Shown one piece after another: positions 14,315-17,156 of a DNA stretch of 17,156 bases; position 1 is the first letter of the stretch; every line of letters starts with the position of its first letter. A model generated the notes under the pieces. That model did no database searches. It saw only the letters and a list, made by a program, of their open reading frames with translations, and was not told the DNA's origin. A program made the translations under genes and the position numbers. This stretch comes from CAYOVG01 sp964407285 (GTDB lineage Bacteria; Desulfobacterota; Syntrophobacteria; Syntrophobacterales; Syntrophobacteraceae), in contig CAYOVG010000129.1 of NCBI GenBank assembly GCA_964407285.1, positions 1 through 17,156 of the forward strand, in the 5' to 3' direction.

Positions 14315-16567
14315 TCAGTGAGCCTTCTTGTCCGGTTTATCCTGCCTGTCCTGTGTGGCCTTCTTGTCTTCGGTTTTTTTGGCTTCCGGGGCCGGGGGCT
14401 TTTTGACTTCCGCGGTTTTCTTGACCTGCGCCACGTTCTTGTCTTGCGCGACGGTTTTACCTTGTGCGGCTTTCTTATCTTCCGGGGCTTTTTTGCCTTC
14501 CGCGACCTTTTTATCTTCCGCGGCTTTTTTGTCCTGTTGCCCCTGGTGGTCTTTCTTTTCGCGCGCCTGAGCGTCTTTCTTCTCCAGCCCTTGAGCGTCC
14601 TGTTTGTCGCGCGCTTGAGTATCTTTCTTCTTGTCGTGCGCCTGGGCGTCCTTCTTTTCCTGCGCCTGGGCGTCCTTCTTTTCCGGATGGTCGCCCTTCG
14701 CCCGCACGCTCATACGAAGATAGTCGTCCTTGGCCGCTTTGTCGTCGGGATCGAGCTTGACGAGCTTTTCGAGCTTCCTCGCCGCCTCCTCGTACCGGCC
14801 GAGGTCATCGTACAGCCCCGCCGCCTGGCGCAGGTGCTTTTTCTCCCGCGGCTGCAACTGGATGATATGCTCCAGCGTCCTTACCGCCGACTTCTTGTCG
14901 TCGAGCTTCAACTGGGCGTACAGCAGGTACTGCCGCAATTGCACGGATTCCGGATGCTGGTCCGTCCCCCCCTCGAGCAGGGCCGCCATCGCCTTGTAGT
15001 CCTTCTTTTCCTCGTAGATGGCGAAGAGCGACTTGTAATAATCGACATTGTCCTTCTCCATCCGGATGAGTTCCTGGAGGGCCGCGATCTCCCCCGCCTG
15101 GTTCTTCGTCCTGTGGTATATGTCCAGGATGTACTTGCGGGGCTCCACGTCCCTGGGGTCCATGACCGCAATTTCCTTGAAGAGCCCGACGGCCCTGTCC
15201 CACTTCTGGTCTTCGTAGTAGAGCATCGCCAGGTTGAAGTGGGCGATTTTGTTCCTGGGCTGGAGTTGGGTGAGCTTTTCGTAAGCCCCCTCCAGGGCAT
15301 GCCTGTCCCTGGTCTTTTCCAGCAGGGCGACGAGCCGCAAGAGGGCGTCGTCGTTCCCGGGATTCCTCTGGAGGACCGTTTCGTACGTGGAGCGCGCCGC
15401 GTTCAGCGCCCCCTTCTTTTCCTGGAGCGCCCCGAGTTGCATCCAGGACCTGGAATCGCCGGGGTTGGTCTTGAGATAGCGCTCCAGCGCGTGAATGGCC
15501 TGGTCGGGATTGTCCCCCTGCTGATAGACGGCCGCCAGGTTGTAGAGAATATCCGAATCCCTGACTCCCGATTTCACGGCCCGTTCGTACGCCGCCGCCG
15601 CCCTCGGCCAGTCCTTCATCCGGGTGTAGACATTCGCCAGGAAGAGGTCCAGGGCGCTCTGGAACGAAGCGGGCATCCGGTTGCGGCGTTCCCGGATGAA
15701 CTTCTCGGTTTCCGCGTCCGACTTGTGTTTCTCGAGGTAATCCAGAAACTGCCTCAGTTCATCGGAACTCCTGGAAAGGGAGAAGATTTCCAGGTAGACG
15801 TCGAGGGCGTCGTCGACGCGGTTTTGCTTCTGGTGGATGCTGAGCAGACGGTCGAGCAAAGGCTTGGTCTTGCTCGTCTCCATGATCTCCTTGTACAGGC
15901 GGGCGGCGTCGTCGTAGCGCTGCAACTCGAAGTACAGGGCGGCCATCTGCGTCTTGATCAAGACGTTTCCCGGATTCTTCTCCAGGACCTTTTTCAGATA
16001 GTCGATTTTCTGGTCCGGTTCCGGCACGGCGAGGGCCTTCTGGAGCCAGTCCTGCCCGTCCAGTTCCACGAAAAGGGTGATGCTCCCGAGAGGCTTGTTC
16101 CACCAGGAGACGTCGATCTGAACCGTCTTGGGCGTCTCGAACGACTCCTCCGGCCACAAAGACCTGAGCGAAACCGGACTCACCCGGAAAAGCTCCACGT
16201 TCACATCGGGCGAAGTGATCCTGGTCCCCCAGGTAATCCAGCCGTCCGTCTTCGCGTTCATCACCATCAGGGTGTCCTTGGGATTGACGGTCAGGCTCGC
16301 GCCGTTTCTGGGAGCGACCTCCTGGCCGTTGTGGATGAGCCGCACGAACTTGAGCGCGCCGGGAAAGGGAAGATAGGAATCGAGGCTGTTGCAGGTCTGG
16401 GCGACGTTGAACAGCAGGAACACGCCGCCCCCCGCCAGCACGAGGATCAGCGCCCACAGCAAGAGACGCGAGGGTCCGGAGGACCGGGGGCGCTTCTTGT
16501 TCGCAAGCGGCCGGGTTTGCGTCTCTTCGAGGGAATAGTAATAGTTCCTGCGATTGCCTTTGGTCAT
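14315..16567 (-). CDS. Membrane-anchored TPR protein with Lys-rich repetitive tail
   Basis: The 750-aa protein is of unknown specific function. The N-terminus is cytoplasmic and basic (MTKGNRRNYYYSLEETQTRP), with one TM helix at about 34-54 (LLLWALILVLAGGGVFLLF). Next comes a beta-rich segment of about 100 residues, then many TPRs from about 170 to 620 (for example ALYFELQRYDDAARLYKEIM, ALERYLKTNPGDSRSWMQLG). The tail, about 624-750, is extremely rich in Lys, Ala, Asp and Gln with two repeat periods. The TPR part probably lies in the periplasm as a protein-interaction scaffold; this is inferred. The frame is open further upstream, but the ATG at 16567 is chosen: it overlaps the stop of the pseudouridine synthase by ATGA, and upstream translation is nonsense to that gene. 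The pair is likely translationally coupled. Confidence 0.85.
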   Translation of the reverse strand: MTKGNRRNYYYSLEETQTRPLANKKRPRSSGPSRLLLWALILVLAGGGVFLLFNVAQTCNSLDSYLPFPGALKFVRLIHNGQEVAPRNGASLTVNPKDTLMVMNAKTDGWITWGTRITSPDVNVELFRVSPVSLRSLWPEESFETPKTVQIDVSWWNKPLGSITLFVELDGQDWLQKALAVPEPDQKIDYLKKVLEKNPGNVLIKTQMAALYFELQRYDDAARLYKEIMETSKTKPLLDRLLSIHQKQNRVDDALDVYLEIFSLSRSSDELRQFLDYLEKHKSDAETEKFIRERRNRMPASFQSALDLFLANVYTRMKDWPRAAAAYERAVKSGVRDSDILYNLAAVYQQGDNPDQAIHALERYLKTNPGDSRSWMQLGALQEKKGALNAARSTYETVLQRNPGNDDALLRLVALLEKTRDRHALEGAYEKLTQLQPRNKIAHFNLAMLYYEDQKWDRAVGLFKEIAVMDPRDVEPRKYILDIYHRTKNQAGEIAALQELIRMEKDNVDYYKSLFAIYEEKKDYKAMAALLEGGTDQHPESVQLRQYLLYAQLKLDDKKSAVRTLEHIIQLQPREKKHLRQAAGLYDDLGRYEEAARKLEKLVKLDPDDKAAKDDYLRMSVRAKGDHPEKKDAQAQEKKDAQAHDKKKDTQARDKQDAQGLEKKDAQAREKKDHQGQQDKKAAEDKKVAEGKKAPEDKKAAQGKTVAQDKNVAQVKKTAEVKKPPAPEAKKTEDKKATQDRQDKPDKKAH

Positions 16568-17156
16568 AGCCGTCCGTCTTGCGCCTCGCTCAAATGAACC
16601 ATACGGAACAGATTTTCCACCTCTCCACGGGTCAACCGCCGATATGCTCCCGGAGTAAGATCGCCCAGACTCAACAAACCATAACCCACGCGCTTGATTT
16701 TTACAACGGGATGCCCTACAGCTTCCCCCATTCTTTTCAACTGCCGGTTCCAGCCCTGGTGCAGGACGATCCGCAACCATGCGTGGTCCGGAAGAAAGCG
16801 CATGACGGTCACTTCGGCCGGCGCGGTCCGCCCCTCCTCGAGATCGACCCCGGCGCGCAGCCGCCGCAGCGCGTTCGCGTCGGGGCGGCCCCACACCTTC
16901 ACTTCATATATCTTAGGCACTCCAAAGCTCGGATGCTGCAATCGGTGAGCCAACGCCCCGTCATTCGTCACGATGAGCAGCCCTTCGGCATCGTAGTCCA
17001 GGCGGCCGACCGGGTAGAGCCGGACTCCCAGGTCCGGGAGCAGATCGAAAATCGTCCTCCTCCCCTGCGGGTCCCTGGCCGTGGTGATGGTCCGACCGGG
17101 CTTGTAGAACGCCAGGTAAACCCTGGAGCGCTCCTCGCGGATCGGCTTGCCGTCCA
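16564..17156 (-). CDS. RsuA/RluB-family rRNA pseudouridine synthase (N-terminus outside the window)
   Basis: The C-terminal 196 or so residues of a 16S/23S rRNA pseudouridine synthase. Reading from the right edge: VYLAFYKPGRTITTARDPQG, then LYPVGRLDYDAEGLLIVTND with the catalytic Asp in GRLD, HPSFGVPKIYEVKV, and IVLHQGWNRQLKRMGEAVGH with the conserved RQ(L/I)KRM...VGH block. These are the RsuA/RluB/RluE/RluF signatures; RluB-like (23S rRNA) is most likely, but the target base cannot be told. An S4 RNA-binding domain is expected upstream, beyond the window. A GTG within LLIVTNDG at 16971 is an internal codon, not the start. Confidence 0.93.
   Translation of the reverse strand, partial: DGKPIREERSRVYLAFYKPGRTITTARDPQGRRTIFDLLPDLGVRLYPVGRLDYDAEGLLIVTNDGALAHRLQHPSFGVPKIYEVKVWGRPDANALRRLRAGVDLEEGRTAPAEVTVMRFLPDHAWLRIVLHQGWNRQLKRMGEAVGHPVVKIKRVGYGLLSLGDLTPGAYRRLTRGEVENLFRMVHLSEAQDGRL

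Overview
The window looks like a chromosomal segment of a high-GC, Gram-negative, flagellated bacterium, most likely a deltaproteobacterium (Desulfobacterota, Syntrophobacter-like). This rests on the flagellar gene order, the sigma-54 (-24/-12) promoters in front of flagellar genes, the base composition and a hairpin-rich intergenic repeat element. It is an inference; no rRNA or other taxonomic marker is present.

Left part, 1-9277, minus strand: a flagellar cluster in two transcription units. Unit 1 is fliK-flgD-flgE (hook-length control, hook cap/scaffold, hook), driven by a very good sigma-54 promoter at 9262-9277. That promoter lies so close to the longest fliK frame that the true fliK start must be internal (about 9204). 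Unit 1 ends at two hairpins (4331-4364 and 4251-4268, the second followed by a T-run). Unit 2 is motA-fliL-fliM-fliN-fliO-fliP (stator, stator-associated protein, C-ring switch, export gate), driven by a second sigma-54 promoter at 4149-4164. It continues off the left edge after a heptanucleotide tandem repeat. No motB lies between motA and fliL. The hook protein has three FlgD-like Ig modules in its variable region.

Middle part, 9278-13695, plus strand: an accessory three-gene cassette. It holds a 79-aa Cys4 zinc-ribbon protein, a large CHAT protease-STAND NTPase-TPR protein, and a 157-aa three-TM membrane protein. The spacing suggests one operon from a sigma-70-like promoter at about 9605-9632. 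The architecture is that of NTP-dependent biological conflict (anti-phage or programmed cell death) systems: TPRs as sensor, STAND module as switch, CHAT protease as executor, and the membrane protein as a possible downstream effector. The TPR array contains 120-bp units that are nearly identical in DNA, interrupted by a 100-N assembly gap. The 100-N length breaks the reading frame artificially; the true C-terminus ends at 13154.

Right part, 13696-17156: a convergent terminator zone, tRNA-Val(CAC) on the minus strand with its own promoter and terminator, a short non-coding stretch with a palindromic dispersed-repeat-like element, then a minus-strand pair. That pair is an RsuA/RluB-family pseudouridine synthase (cut by the right edge) overlapping by 4 bp (ATGA) a membrane-anchored TPR protein with a long Lys/Ala/Asp/Gln-rich repetitive tail.
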